A DNA stretch of 64,000 nucleotides from Allorhizobium pseudoryzae. GTDB taxonomy: Bacteria > Pseudomonadota > Alphaproteobacteria > Rhizobiales > Rhizobiaceae. Below are positions 9,972 through 18,568 of this stretch, one piece after another (position 1 is the stretch's first letter; each line of letters opens with the position of its first letter). Position numbers and translations under genes: made by a program. Below the pieces are notes generated by a model that made no database searches, had not been told where the DNA came from, and worked only from the letters and a program-made list of their open reading frames with translations. The stretch lies in NCBI RefSeq assembly GCF_011046245.1, contig NZ_CP049244.1, forward strand, positions 1,178,001 to 1,242,000, in the 5' to 3' direction.

Positions 9972-10982
9972 ATGCATTACCGCTCCATCTACGACCTGAA
10001 CGCCACGATTGCCCGGCATGCCTCCCGGCTTCCGGCGGATATCGACCTCGTGGTCGGCATTCCGCGCAGCGGCTTGCTGGCGGCGAACCTCCTCAGCCTG
10101 CTCACCAATCTGCCGCTCGCCGATCTCGACGGCTATCTCGCCGGGCGGCTGACCTCCTCGGGCAAGACGAAAAGCCAGGCGAAGCTGAATGTGACGATGG
10201 AGAGCATCCGGCGGGTCCTGATCCTCGATGACAGCATCAATGTGGGGAGCGCCATGCAGGAGGCGCGCGCGCGCATTGCCGCTGCCGGCTTTGGTCACGA
10301 GTGCACCTATGCCGCCGTTTACGGCCAGCGACCGGAGCATCAGGGCTGCGACTTCATCTTCGAGGTGCTGCCGCAGCCGCGCATCTTCCAGTGGAACCTG
10401 ATGCACCACAATTTCCTCGCCCGCGCCTGTATCGATATCGATGGCGTGCTGTGCCAGGATCCGACCGAGGCGGAAAACGATGACGGCGAGCGTTACGTGG
10501 AGTTCCTGCTGAATGCCCCGCCGCTGCACCGTCCGACCAAACCGCTCGGCACGCTGGTGACCAGCCGGCTGGAAAAATACCGGCCACAGACCGAACGGTG
10601 GCTGGCGGCGCAGGGCATCGTCTATGATAAACTGGTGATGCTGGATCTGCCGAGCGCCGAAGAGCGCCGCCGGCAGGGCGCGCATGGCAGCTTCAAGGCG
10701 GAGTATTACCGTCGCTCCGATGCCATCCTGTTTCTCGAAAGCGAGCTGCCACAGGCGCGCAAGATTGCCCAGATCTCGAGGAAGCCGGTCCTGTGTCTCG
10801 AAACGCATACGCTGTTCGACCAGTCGAACGCGTTTGACGAAGGGCTGCAGGTGGCGCGCAACCTTCAGGCCGCCGCCTATCGGCCCCCGCTCGGGCGGCA
10901 GGTGAAGCAGGCGCTGAAGGCCTCGATCGGGGCAAGCCAGTACGAGAAACTGAAGCGGTTTCGCGCTCGGCTGCAGTTCTGA
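9972..10982 (+). CDS. phosphoribosyltransferase-like protein fused to a HAD-like domain
   Basis: The 336-residue protein has two halves. Residues 1-145 look like a type I phosphoribosyltransferase: VGIPRSGLLAANLL near 27-40 and the PRPP-loop-like VLILDDSINVGSAM at 82-95. Residues 150-300 start with ACIDIDGVLCQDPT, in which Asp155 and Asp157 match HAD motif I, and continue with an LVTSRLEKYRPQTERWL segment like HAD motif II. I chose ATG 9972, preceded by GAGGA; ATG 9948 is in frame but lacks a site. It follows the flippase by 32 bases, so a role with polysaccharide synthesis is likely but unproven. Substrates are unknown. Confidence 0.75.
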   Translation: MHYRSIYDLNATIARHASRLPADIDLVVGIPRSGLLAANLLSLLTNLPLADLDGYLAGRLTSSGKTKSQAKLNVTMESIRRVLILDDSINVGSAMQEARARIAAAGFGHECTYAAVYGQRPEHQGCDFIFEVLPQPRIFQWNLMHHNFLARACIDIDGVLCQDPTEAENDDGERYVEFLLNAPPLHRPTKPLGTLVTSRLEKYRPQTERWLAAQGIVYDKLVMLDLPSAEERRRQGAHGSFKAEYYRRSDAILFLESELPQARKIAQISRKPVLCLETHTLFDQSNAFDEGLQVARNLQAAAYRPPLGRQVKQALKASIGASQYEKLKRFRARLQF

Positions 10983-11018
10983 CGACAGCCGAGGTGCTGC
11001 CGGCGCTGTTCTGTCGTC
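10981..11018 (+). other. stem-loop after the phosphoribosyltransferase-like gene
   Basis: GACGACAG (10981-10988) pairs perfectly with CTGTCGTC (11011-11018). The first arm overlaps the stop codon. No T run follows, so this is at most a weak or factor-dependent terminator, or an RNA-stabilising 3' hairpin. Confidence 0.4.
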
Positions 11019-11069
11019 CGGCGCCCTCCGCTATCTGCAGAAAAACGGAAAAAATAGGTAATATCATTG

Positions 11070-11136
11070 TTTTAGGGGAAGGCAAGCGGCGCGGGGGTGA
11101 CCCCCTATCCCCTAAAATATGAAGGCCCGGAGGGCC
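11070..11136 (+). promoter_or_regulatory. nested inverted repeats upstream of ftsK
   Basis: An outer perfect inverted repeat, TTTTAGGGGA (11070-11079) and TCCCCTAAAA (11108-11117), encloses an inner hairpin GGGGG-TGA-CCCCC (11093-11105). A third small hairpin, GGCCC-GGA-GGGCC, follows at 11124-11136. Together they make one of the most stable-looking structures in the window. No T run follows. It could be an RNA leader structure or a large operator. Its location makes the ATG at 11119, which sits just past the outer right arm, an unlikely start for the next gene. Confidence 0.5.
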
Positions 11137-11205
11137 GGTCGAAAGGAGCCATTAACCTTTATTTTCTATTTCATAGACCTGCCAAATGAGTATGTGGTCG
11201 GTATC

Positions 11206-14019
11206 ATGCAGTTTCCCAGAACGAACTTTCATCAAGCCTCCCAAAACCCGTCCGAGGATGCGCCGGAGGCCACGGGAAACACACAACCGGCCCAGCAGAG
11301 GCCGGTGGTCGATCCCAATGCCGCAACGATTGAACAGGCGCCCTGGCAGGCGGCCTTCAAGCTTGCGCCGAATGTGCGGTTCACCCGCACCCCGGAAGCC
11401 GTGATTGCCCGTCCGCGCACGCGTGACCAGGTCCAGCCCGTGGCACCGGAAGAGCGTGTGCCGGCGGCAGCCGGGCGGCTGGTCGAGCCGGTTGATGTGG
11501 TGGCACCGGCAGATGCCAACCCGGCGCTCGCACCCGAACTCCTGGTGCAGGCACTGCAGGGGGCAGCTTCTGCCATGCAGGCGCCGCAGACCGCGCCGAT
11601 GGCGCCGCAGCCCAAGGTGAAACCGCAGCCGTCGCCACGCGCCTTGATCTTCAAGCGTGCCCGCCCGCAGGACGAGGGGAAACCCGACAGCCCGGCAGCT
11701 CCGATCGAAACGGTCGCTCCCGTCGCGATGGTCGCTGCGTCCGTGGCACCCATGGCACCCATGGCGCCATCCGCCGCTCAGCTGCCCGGGCCGGCAATAC
11801 AGGGTCACCTCGAACAGCCGGTTGCCGCGCCGAGCGGCCCCGTGTCGCCCTCCACGCGTGTCTGGCTCTCCGACTTTGCTTTCTTTGAAGGCGGGATCGT
11901 TCCCGATCTACCGCCGCTGGTTCCGCAGACCGTGGCGCCGGTGCAGGCCGCCGCTGCAGCGCCGACACCCCCTACGGCTCCGAAACCGATATTCGGCCGT
12001 CCCGCCGAAATCATTCGCCAGCAGAAGCCGCTGACCGTATCCTCGATTACGGCGCTTTACCGCGAAGTGCGGACTGCGGCTCGGCCGGTGGCTGTCAGCC
12101 AACCGCTGCAGGTGGAGGCCCAGCCTCAGCTTTCCTCGCCGGTCACGCCGCCGTTGTCGGTCGCGCCGGGCGAGATGGAAACCATCGAGGCGATCGTCGC
12201 CCATGCCATGCATGCGCCCGTTGCCGCGCCAGCACCGATCCAGAATGCCACGCTGCCCCCCGCCGTTTCGCCCGTCGCCCGGCCCGTGACGGCGGCAGCC
12301 GAACCGGCTGTTTCTGCGCCAATGCCGGCGCCGGTGGTCGAGGAAGTAACCGTCGCGCCTGTGGCCCAAGTGGCCGCACCGGTGCAGCCGGTGCAGCGCG
12401 GCGTGATCCCGGTCTCGCGCCGCAAGGCAGAGGGGCTGCTGGGTCTCGGTGGCGCGATGACTGTTCGCCCGAGCGACGATCAATACGATTTCCCGCCGAT
12501 TTCCCTGCTGCAGGAACCCTATGGCCAGCAGACGGAAGCCATGCAGCCGGACACGCTGCAGCAGAGCGCCGGCCTGCTCGAAAGCATCCTGGAAGATTTC
12601 GGCGTCAAGGGCGAGATCATCGATGTGCGCCCCGGCCCGGTCGTCACGCTCTATGAATTCGAGCCGGCACCGGGGGTCAAATCCTCGCGGGTCATCGGCC
12701 TTGCCGACGACATCGCCCGCTCCATGTCGGCGCTCTCGGCCCGCGTGGCCGTGGTGCCCGGCCGCAATGTCATCGGCATCGAGCTGCCGAATGCGGTGCG
12801 TGAAATGGTGTTCTTCCGCGAACTCATCGAGTGCGAGGATTACTGGGAGACGAAACATCGCCTGCCACTCTGCCTCGGCAAGACGATCGGCGGAGAGCCG
12901 GTGATCGCCGAGCTTGCAAAGATGCCGCATCTGCTCGTCGCCGGCACCACCGGTTCCGGCAAATCGGTCGCGATCAACACGATGATCCTGTCGCTGCTCT
13001 ACCGGCTGCGCCCGGAGGAATGCCGCCTGATCATGATCGACCCGAAGATGCTGGAGCTTTCAGTGTATGACGGCATCCCGCATCTGTTGACCCCCGTCGT
13101 GACCGATCCGAAGAAGGCCGTTCTGGCGCTGAAATGGGCCGTGCGTGAGATGGAAGACCGCTATCGCAAGATGTCGCGGCTCAGCGTGCGCAACATCGAC
13201 GGTTACAATGCCCGTGCCGCTCAGGCCCGTGAAAAGGGCGAGACGATCACTGTCAGCGTGCAGACCGGTTTTGACCGCAACACCGGCGAGATCGTCTACG
13301 AGGACCAGGAACTCGATCTGTCGCCGATGCCCTACATCGTCGTCGTCGTCGACGAGATGGCCGACCTGATGATGGTCGCGGGCAAGGAGATCGAAGGCGC
13401 GATCCAGCGTTTGGCGCAGATGGCGCGCGCCGCCGGCATTCACCTGATCATGGCGACGCAGCGTCCGTCCGTTGACGTCATTACCGGAACGATCAAGGCG
13501 AACTTCCCGACGCGGATCTCCTTCCAGGTCACGTCGAAGATCGACAGCCGCACCATTCTCGGCGAACAAGGCGCCGAACACCTGCTCGGCCAGGGCGACA
13601 TGCTGCACATGGCCGGCGGCGGGCGCATCAGCCGCGTCCACGGCCCCTTCGTCTCGGATGCCGAAGTGGAGCACGTCGTCACCCACCTGAAGGCGCAAGG
13701 GCGTCCAGATTATCTCGGCACCGTCACCGAAGACGAAAACGAGGTGGATGCCGAGGATGAGGGCGATGCCGCTGTCTTCGACAAGACCGGCATGGGCGCG
13801 GAAGACGGCGATGATCTCTATGAAAAGGCCGTCAAGGTGGTGATGAAGGATCGCAAGTGCTCGACCTCCTACATCCAGCGCCGCCTGTCGATCGGGTATA
13901 ACCGCGCCGCGTCTCTCGTCGAACGCATGGAGCAGGAAGGTCTTGTCGGCCCGGCCAACCATGTGGGCAAGCGCGAGATCATTTCCGGCAAGGGCGGCGG
14001 CTCGCAGAGCGAGGATTGA
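11206..14019 (+). CDS. ftsK: FtsK/SpoIIIE-type DNA translocase without membrane domain
   Basis: A hexameric ATP-driven DNA pump of the FtsK family, normally acting in chromosome segregation at the septum. From about residue 440 the motor is complete: Walker A GTTGSGKS at 580-587 with Lys586, Walker [13 protein letters not shown], and the [12 protein letters not shown] segment. The C-terminal winged-helix gamma domain ([20 protein letters not shown]) should read KOPS-like sites. The first ~430 residues are Pro/Ala-rich with no transmembrane segments, whereas classical FtsK has four. The start is uncertain: ATG 11206 gives 937 residues; ATG 11119 lies in a structured leader and its extra codons look non-coding. 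A CtrA-like half-site TTAACC occurs at 11152-11157. Confidence 0.88.
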   Translation: MQFPRTNFHQASQNPSEDAPEATGNTQPAQQRPVVDPNAATIEQAPWQAAFKLAPNVRFTRTPEAVIARPRTRDQVQPVAPEERVPAAAGRLVEPVDVVAPADANPALAPELLVQALQGAASAMQAPQTAPMAPQPKVKPQPSPRALIFKRARPQDEGKPDSPAAPIETVAPVAMVAASVAPMAPMAPSAAQLPGPAIQGHLEQPVAAPSGPVSPSTRVWLSDFAFFEGGIVPDLPPLVPQTVAPVQAAAAAPTPPTAPKPIFGRPAEIIRQQKPLTVSSITALYREVRTAARPVAVSQPLQVEAQPQLSSPVTPPLSVAPGEMETIEAIVAHAMHAPVAAPAPIQNATLPPAVSPVARPVTAAAEPAVSAPMPAPVVEEVTVAPVAQVAAPVQPVQRGVIPVSRRKAEGLLGLGGAMTVRPSDDQYDFPPISLLQEPYGQQTEAMQPDTLQQSAGLLESILEDFGVKGEIIDVRPGPVVTLYEFEPAPGVKSSRVIGLADDIARSMSALSARVAVVPGRNVIGIELPNAVREMVFFRELIECEDYWETKHRLPLCLGKTIGGEPVIAELAKMPHLLVAGTTGSGKSVAINTMILSLLYRLRPEECRLIMIDPKMLELSVYDGIPHLLTPVVTDPKKAVLALKWAVREMEDRYRKMSRLSVRNIDGYNARAAQAREKGETITVSVQTGFDRNTGEIVYEDQELDLSPMPYIVVVVDEMADLMMVAGKEIEGAIQRLAQMARAAGIHLIMATQRPSVDVITGTIKANFPTRISFQVTSKIDSRTILGEQGAEHLLGQGDMLHMAGGGRISRVHGPFVSDAEVEHVVTHLKAQGRPDYLGTVTEDENEVDAEDEGDAAVFDKTGMGAEDGDDLYEKAVKVVMKDRKCSTSYIQRRLSIGYNRAASLVERMEQEGLVGPANHVGKREIISGKGGGSQSED

Positions 14020-14040
14020 TCGTCACGCAGTCGCAGGCGT

Positions 14041-14163
14041 TCTCCCTCCCTCGCCCCGCTTGCGGGGAGAGGGTTGGGGTGAGGGGCTAATTTTCTGAAG
14101 TGTTTGCGGGTCTGCCCCTCATCCCGCTGCCGCGACCTTCTCCCCGCAGGCGGGGAGAAGGGA
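14041..14163. repeat. RIME-like intergenic palindromic repeat
   Basis: Two hairpin units sit back to back. The first pairs CCCCGC (14055-14060) with GCGGGG (14063-14068), continuing into a GAGAGGGTTGGGGTGAGGGGC segment. The second is CCTTCTCCCCGC (14136-14147) and GCGGGGAGAAGG (14150-14161), perfect 12-bp arms with a 2-base loop. The CCCCTCATCCCGCTGCCGC segment and the overall layout match the intergenic mosaic elements known from Rhizobium and Sinorhizobium. It lies between two convergent genes (ftsK and the monooxygenase) and may serve as a bidirectional transcription stop or an RNA end. Confidence 0.75.
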
Positions 14164-14226
14164 CATGACGCGCTGGCCCACTCCATCATCATCGCCTTTT
14201 TGTTAAGGCGGCAGGATACGTATTAC

Positions 14227-15576
14227 TCACCCCTTGCGGGCAGCCGCATAACGGTTGACCGGCATGGAAATGCCGAGGTTTTCGCGCAGGGTCGAGCCTT
14301 CGTATTCGTCGCGAAACAGGCCGCGGCGGCGCAGTTCCGGCACCACGAGCTCGACGAAATCGGTGAGGCTGGCGGGTAGCGTCGGGCACATCAGGATGAA
14401 GCCGTCGGCGGCGCCCGCCTCGAACCATTCCTCCATGAAATCGGCGATCTCCGTTGGCGTGCCGGTGATGCCGTTGCCGGTGCTCTTTTCCGCGTAGTGG
14501 CGGATGAGGTGGCCGAGCGTGTGGCCCTTGCGGATGTAGTCCGTCAGTTCCTCGAACAGCGCCTTCGAGCCCTTCGGTTCGGCGGGAAGCCGCTCCATCG
14601 GGAAGGGCTCATCGAGCGCCGCACCGGAGAGATCCGTCTCGAGGAACTCGCCCAGCATCCAGCGGCCGACATCCGGATGCAGATTGTCGATGAGGAAATC
14701 GACCTTGGCCTGCGCCTCCGCCTTGGTTTGTCCGACATTGATGACGACGCCCGGCATCATCTTCAAATCGCTCGTCTGGCGGCCATATTTCGCCATGCGG
14801 CCTTTGACGTTTTCGGCAAAGGCCTTGTTGCGTTCCAGGTTCGAGGCAAGGCTGAAGACGATTTCGGCGGTGCGGGCGGCAAGCTCCATGCCGGGTTCAG
14901 AGCCGCCGGCCTGGGCAATGATCGGTCGTCCCTGCGGCGAGGCGGCGATATTGAGAGGGCCGCGCACCTGAAAATGCTTGCCCTTGTGGTTGAGCGTGTG
15001 CAGCTTGTCCTTATCGTAATAGAGGCCGGACGCCTTATCGAGCACCAGCGCATCCGGTTCGAAACTGTCCCAGAGGCCGAAGACGACATCGACGAATTCC
15101 GCACCGCGCTCATAACGCCAGCTGTGCGGCGGCAGCCCGTCGAAATTGTAGTTGTAGCCCGTTTCGTCGTGATCCGAGGTCACGACGTTCCAGCAGGAGC
15201 GCCCGCCGCTCAAGTGATCGATCGAGGCAAAGATACGGGCGATGTTGAAGGGTTCGTAGAAGCTGGTGGAGGCCGTCGCGACAAAACCGAGCTTCTCGGT
15301 CAGCACCGACAGCGCCGAAATCAGCGAAAGGGGCTCGAAGCGGTTCATCTTGGTCGGCGAGCGAGACAGGGCTTCGGGATCACCGATCGCCGCGGCCGGT
15401 GAATCGGCCAGGAACATGAAGTCGAACTTTGCCGCTTCCGAAATCTTTGCCACCTTCAGAAGGTGGTCGATCTTGTTGGCGCCGTTGACATCGACATCCG
15501 GATGCCGCCAGGCGGCCGGGTTGAAACCGAAGGTGTAGACGAATGTGCCAAGCTTGAGCTTGTCGGGGCGGGCCAT
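14227..15576 (-). CDS. LLM-class flavin-dependent monooxygenase (NtaA/SnaA/DszA family)
   Basis: A reduced-FMN-dependent oxygenase of the bacterial luciferase fold. The 449-residue protein has the family N-terminus (LGTFVYTFGFNPAAWRHP), the FDFMFLADSPA segment, NVVTSDHDETGYNYNFDGLP and the AQAGGSEPGMELAARTAEIVF stretch near the FMN phosphate. Family members cleave C-N or C-S bonds in nitrilotriacetate, sulfones or S-modified cysteine. It is the last gene of the importer operon, 12 bases after the GntR gene, and AAAGGA precedes its start. The link to an amino acid importer recalls the Bacillus yxe/ytm operons, so an S- or N-substituted amino acid is a plausible substrate. Confidence 0.85.
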   Translation of the reverse strand: MARPDKLKLGTFVYTFGFNPAAWRHPDVDVNGANKIDHLLKVAKISEAAKFDFMFLADSPAAAIGDPEALSRSPTKMNRFEPLSLISALSVLTEKLGFVATASTSFYEPFNIARIFASIDHLSGGRSCWNVVTSDHDETGYNYNFDGLPPHSWRYERGAEFVDVVFGLWDSFEPDALVLDKASGLYYDKDKLHTLNHKGKHFQVRGPLNIAASPQGRPIIAQAGGSEPGMELAARTAEIVFSLASNLERNKAFAENVKGRMAKYGRQTSDLKMMPGVVINVGQTKAEAQAKVDFLIDNLHPDVGRWMLGEFLETDLSGAALDEPFPMERLPAEPKGSKALFEELTDYIRKGHTLGHLIRHYAEKSTGNGITGTPTEIADFMEEWFEAGAADGFILMCPTLPASLTDFVELVVPELRRRGLFRDEYEGSTLRENLGISMPVNRYAAARKG

Positions 15577-15588
15577 GACGGCATCCTT

Positions 15589-16374
15589 TCAGGGCGATGT
15601 TTTGGAATTCAATGGGTGGAGCGGTTTGAAGCGGGCCGTCAGCGCGTGGCTTCCTCCGGGATAGCTCAGGTGGACGCGGGTCACAGTCTCCTCGAGGCGC
15701 CAGGTCTGGCGCTCGACGACAAGGATCGGTGCTCCGGACGAAAGCCCCAGAAGGTCTGCCCGCCGGTCGGAGGCCGCATCCGCCGAAATATGATGTTCCG
15801 CCGCGTTCCAGGGCACATGATTGACCAGCCAGCGACCGGGTGCGAGATCCTCAAATGCCTCCGCCTCGGCGTGCGGCGCTGCAGACAGATTGATGATCCG
15901 CTCTTCGAGGCAGAACGGGGCGTCATTGCCGAGATGCAGGACGGTGAGCGCGAGAAGCCTGCAGCGGGCGGGAAGGCTCGCAAGCTGACGCTCGGTCTTG
16001 GTCGGCGGACGCACAATTCGTTCGATGACCGTGAAGCGATAAACGAGATTCTGCGCACGCACCTCGTCGCCGATATCGTAGATTTCGAGGATCGCGCTGT
16101 GGGATTCCTGCGGCATCACGACACTGCCGGTCTTGCGTCGGCGCAGCAGCAGTCCGGCGCGCGCAAGCTCCGTCAGCACCTTGTTCACCGTCATCCGCGA
16201 GCAGCCGTAGGTCTCCGTCAGCGCTTGTTCGGACGGAATGCGGTGGCCGGCCGGCCAGCGTCCCGAGAGGATGTTGCTTTCGATATCCCGCAGAATGCGC
16301 CGATGCAGCGAGACCGGCGCCGCAGAACCGCGATCGGTTGGGTACGACATCGGTGTCTGCGGGGGGCTATCCAT
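15589..16374 (-). CDS. GntR-family regulator, HutC-like (UTRA domain)
   Basis: A 261-residue repressor-type regulator. The N-terminal winged helix is at about 22-92 (IPSEQALTETYGCSRMTVNKVL). The C-terminal UTRA effector domain has PFCLEERIINLSAAPHAEA and WLVNHVPWNAAEHHISA, strongly resembling HutC, the urocanate-responsive repressor. No histidine-degradation gene is present, so it probably senses a substrate or intermediate of the adjacent importer/monooxygenase pathway. It lies 3 bases after the ATPase gene and would be produced by the operon it is likely to control. An internal Met at position 9 is a second possible start. Confidence 0.82.
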   Translation of the reverse strand: MDSPPQTPMSYPTDRGSAAPVSLHRRILRDIESNILSGRWPAGHRIPSEQALTETYGCSRMTVNKVLTELARAGLLLRRRKTGSVVMPQESHSAILEIYDIGDEVRAQNLVYRFTVIERIVRPPTKTERQLASLPARCRLLALTVLHLGNDAPFCLEERIINLSAAPHAEAEAFEDLAPGRWLVNHVPWNAAEHHISADAASDRRADLLGLSSGAPILVVERQTWRLEETVTRVHLSYPGGSHALTARFKPLHPLNSKTSP

Positions 16375-16377
16375 CGA

Positions 16378-17169
16378 TCAGGCCAGCATGGAGGCGCCGC
16401 GATCCAGATAGGTATCGAGGAACTGTTCGAGGCGCGGATGGCGGGGCTTGGCAAAAATCTCCGACGGCGGGCCGGTGAAGAGCAGACGCCCTTGGTCGAG
16501 AAAGCTGATCTGGTTGCCGACGGTGGCCGCAAAGCCGATCTCGTGGCTGACCACCACCATGGTCATGCCTTCGGCGGCGAGATCCCGCATCACGTTCAGC
16601 ACTTCGCCGGTCAATTCCGGATCGAGCGCCGAGGTGGGCTCATCAAACAGCATGATCTTCGGCGAAAGCGCAAGGGCGCGGGCGATCGCCACACGCTGCT
16701 GCTGTCCGCCGGAGAGCTGCGACGGGTAGTGACCGGCGCGGTTGGACAGCCCCACCTTGGTCAGTTGCACCATGGCCCGGTCTTCGGCCTCGGATTTCGG
16801 CATTTTGTGGACCGTCTTCAGCGCCTCCGAAACATTGCCGAGTGCCGTCATGTGCGGCCAGAGATTGAACTGCTGGAAGACCATGCCGATCTGCGCGCGG
16901 ACCGCGCGGATCTGGGCGGCCGGCAGGCGTTCGCGGTCCCCCTTGGCATTCTCGAAGAAGCCGAGGGCTTCGCCGTTGACGGTGATCATGCCCTCGCTTG
17001 CCTCCTCCAGAAACGCGAGGCAACGCAAAAGCGTGCTTTTGCCGGAACCGGAGGGGCCGATGAGGCAGGAGACCTTGCCTTCCGGTACGTCGAGATCGAT
17101 CTCCTGCAGCACGGTGGTGGTGCCGAAACGCTTGACGAGGCTGCGGACGGAAATGGCGGGAAGCGTCAT
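16378..17169 (-). CDS. polar amino acid ABC importer, ATP-binding subunit
   Basis: The energising ATPase (263 residues) of the importer. It has Walker A GPSGSGKS at 38-45, FQQFNLWPHMTALGN after the Q-loop, signature LSGGQQQR, Walker B LFDEPTSALD, and VVVSHE for the H-loop. FQQFNLWPHM and the overall length are typical of HisP/GlnQ-type subunits. The start ATG overlaps the stop of the upstream permease gene by four bases. An open frame continues far upstream in the same phase, but that part lies within the permease gene and is not coding. Confidence 0.93.
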   Translation of the reverse strand: MTLPAISVRSLVKRFGTTTVLQEIDLDVPEGKVSCLIGPSGSGKSTLLRCLAFLEEASEGMITVNGEALGFFENAKGDRERLPAAQIRAVRAQIGMVFQQFNLWPHMTALGNVSEALKTVHKMPKSEAEDRAMVQLTKVGLSNRAGHYPSQLSGGQQQRVAIARALALSPKIMLFDEPTSALDPELTGEVLNVMRDLAAEGMTMVVVSHEIGFAATVGNQISFLDQGRLLFTGPPSEIFAKPRHPRLEQFLDTYLDRGASMLA

Positions 17170-17834
17170 GATGCGGCAAACCTGAAGGTGGAGAGACGGG
17201 CTTCGGCCAGGCGGCCGAGGCGGGCGGCGGCCTCGACAATCACCCAGTAGATGATGGCGAGCAGGAAGATGGCTTCCAGGAAGGCGTATTCCTGCGATCC
17301 GATGGCGCTGACGGTCGTGGTGAGTTCCGGCACCGTGATGATCGACAGGACGGCGGATTCCTTCAAGAGGATCACCGCGAGGTTGACGGACGGCGGCAGC
17401 ACGATGAGCGCCATTTCGGGCAGAAGGATGCGCCGGATGATCTGGAAACGCGTGAGGCCGAGGCATTCGCCGGCCTCCACATGGCCATGCGGCACGGAGG
17501 CATACCCGGCGCGGAAGATTTCCGAATAATAGGCGGCGGCATAGATGCTGAGGCCAAACAGGCCGCAGGGGATCGGATCGAGCGAGATTCCAATGAACGG
17601 GCCGCCGTAATAGACGAGAAAGATCTGGATCAGGAACGGCGTGCCGCGCAGAACCTCCACCGCAAGCCCGAGCGGCAGGTCGATCAAGCGGCCGCCATAG
17701 CGGCGCAATGTGGCGACGACGAAGCCGATGAGGATGCCGAGCACCATGCCGGCAATCCAGAGCGCCAGCGTGACGCCGGTCCCGCTGATGATTTCCGGAA
17801 GATGGTTCAAGATGACGTTGGGATCGAAGATCAT
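17166..17834 (-). CDS. polar amino acid ABC importer, permease
   Basis: A 222-residue inner membrane permease of the HisM/GlnP type. It has an N-terminal span (GTGVTLALWIAGMVLGILIG), the RGTPFLIQIFLVYYGGPF segment, the EAA loop with EIFRAGYASVPHGHVEAGECLG, and two more spans. It pairs with the second permease encoded immediately upstream. It overlaps both neighbouring genes by four bases. Confidence 0.92.
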   Translation of the reverse strand: MIFDPNVILNHLPEIISGTGVTLALWIAGMVLGILIGFVVATLRRYGGRLIDLPLGLAVEVLRGTPFLIQIFLVYYGGPFIGISLDPIPCGLFGLSIYAAAYYSEIFRAGYASVPHGHVEAGECLGLTRFQIIRRILLPEMALIVLPPSVNLAVILLKESAVLSIITVPELTTTVSAIGSQEYAFLEAIFLLAIIYWVIVEAAARLGRLAEARLSTFRFAAS

Positions 17835-18475
17835 TTGGCGGCTCCCGGCAGGGACCGTTCGCCATAGCGCCCGGCGAGCGCCACGGCCCAGCAGATCACG
17901 AGATAGATCAGAGCCGCGGAGGAAAAGATCTCGATCGGCATGTAGGTCGATGAGGCGAGATCCTGCGCCATGCGGGTGATCTCGATAATGCCGACGACCG
18001 AGACGAGCGAGGACGATTTCAGGATCATAATCGCCTCGTTGACCAGCGCCGGAAAGGTGAGACGCAAAGCGATCGGCACCTTGATCCGGAGAAACACCTG
18101 CCGGGCGGAAAAGCCGGCCATGTCGGCGGCCTCGATCAAGCCCTTCGGCACGCTTTCGAACCCGCCGCGCAGGTTTTCCGCCTGATAGGCGGCGGTGCAG
18201 AGCGACATGCCGATGATCGCCGCGACGATGCTCGGCACGTTGAGGCCGATGAAGGGCAGGAGATTGTAGATGAGCAGCAACTGCACCAGAAGCGGCACGC
18301 CGCGGAAGAAGCTGATGAAGAACTCCGCCGGTCGCCGGTAGAGAGCTTTGCCGGACAGGAGCGCGGCCGACAGGCCGATGGCGATCAGGAAACCGAGCGC
18401 AATCGAAATGACGCTGATGCCGATCGTCCAGACGGAAGCCTGGACCAGCAGGGAGAAAAGTTTAAACGACATCAA
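17831..18475 (-). CDS. polar amino acid ABC importer, permease
   Basis: A 214-residue inner membrane permease, first of the two. It shows the N-terminal span ASVWTIGISVISIALGFLIA, the FRGVPLLVQLLLIYNLLPF segment, the EAA loop (AENLRGGFESVPKGLIEAADMAG) and a final span near the C-terminus (IYLVICWAVALAG). It lies 93 bases downstream of the binding-protein gene, with a stem-loop in between, and overlaps the next permease gene by four bases. Confidence 0.92.
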   Translation of the reverse strand: MMSFKLFSLLVQASVWTIGISVISIALGFLIAIGLSAALLSGKALYRRPAEFFISFFRGVPLLVQLLLIYNLLPFIGLNVPSIVAAIIGMSLCTAAYQAENLRGGFESVPKGLIEAADMAGFSARQVFLRIKVPIALRLTFPALVNEAIMILKSSSLVSVVGIIEITRMAQDLASSTYMPIEIFSSAALIYLVICWAVALAGRYGERSLPGAAK

Positions 18476-18532
18476 GATGATCCGTCGCGGCGAATGTGAC
18501 CGGAGCGTGAGGCGCGCGGCCGGGCGGCGGGA

Positions 18533-18559
18533 TCAGGCCGACCCTGTGGGCCGGCCTGA
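18533..18559 (-). promoter_or_regulatory. intercistronic stem-loop between binding protein and permease genes
   Basis: TCAGGCCG (18533-18540) pairs with CGGCCTGA (18552-18559) over an 11-base loop. It sits in the 93-base gap after the binding-protein stop. In importer operons such hairpins commonly protect the binding-protein mRNA and lower downstream expression; that role here is inferred from location. Confidence 0.5.
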
Positions 18560-18568
18560 CGGGACGGT

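Noticed and set aside
11119..11205. ATG 11119 as ftsK start
   Set aside because: It sits just past the outer right arm of a strong hairpin and the extra 29 codons have atypical composition; I keep it only as an alternative.
14041..14163. CRISPR-like array
   Set aside because: There are only two non-identical palindromic units and no regular spacers; the layout fits a RIME element. No other direct-repeat array was found in the window.
15589..16374. Calling the GntR regulator hutC proper
   Set aside because: It resembles HutC, but no histidine-utilisation gene is present and its neighbours point to another pathway.
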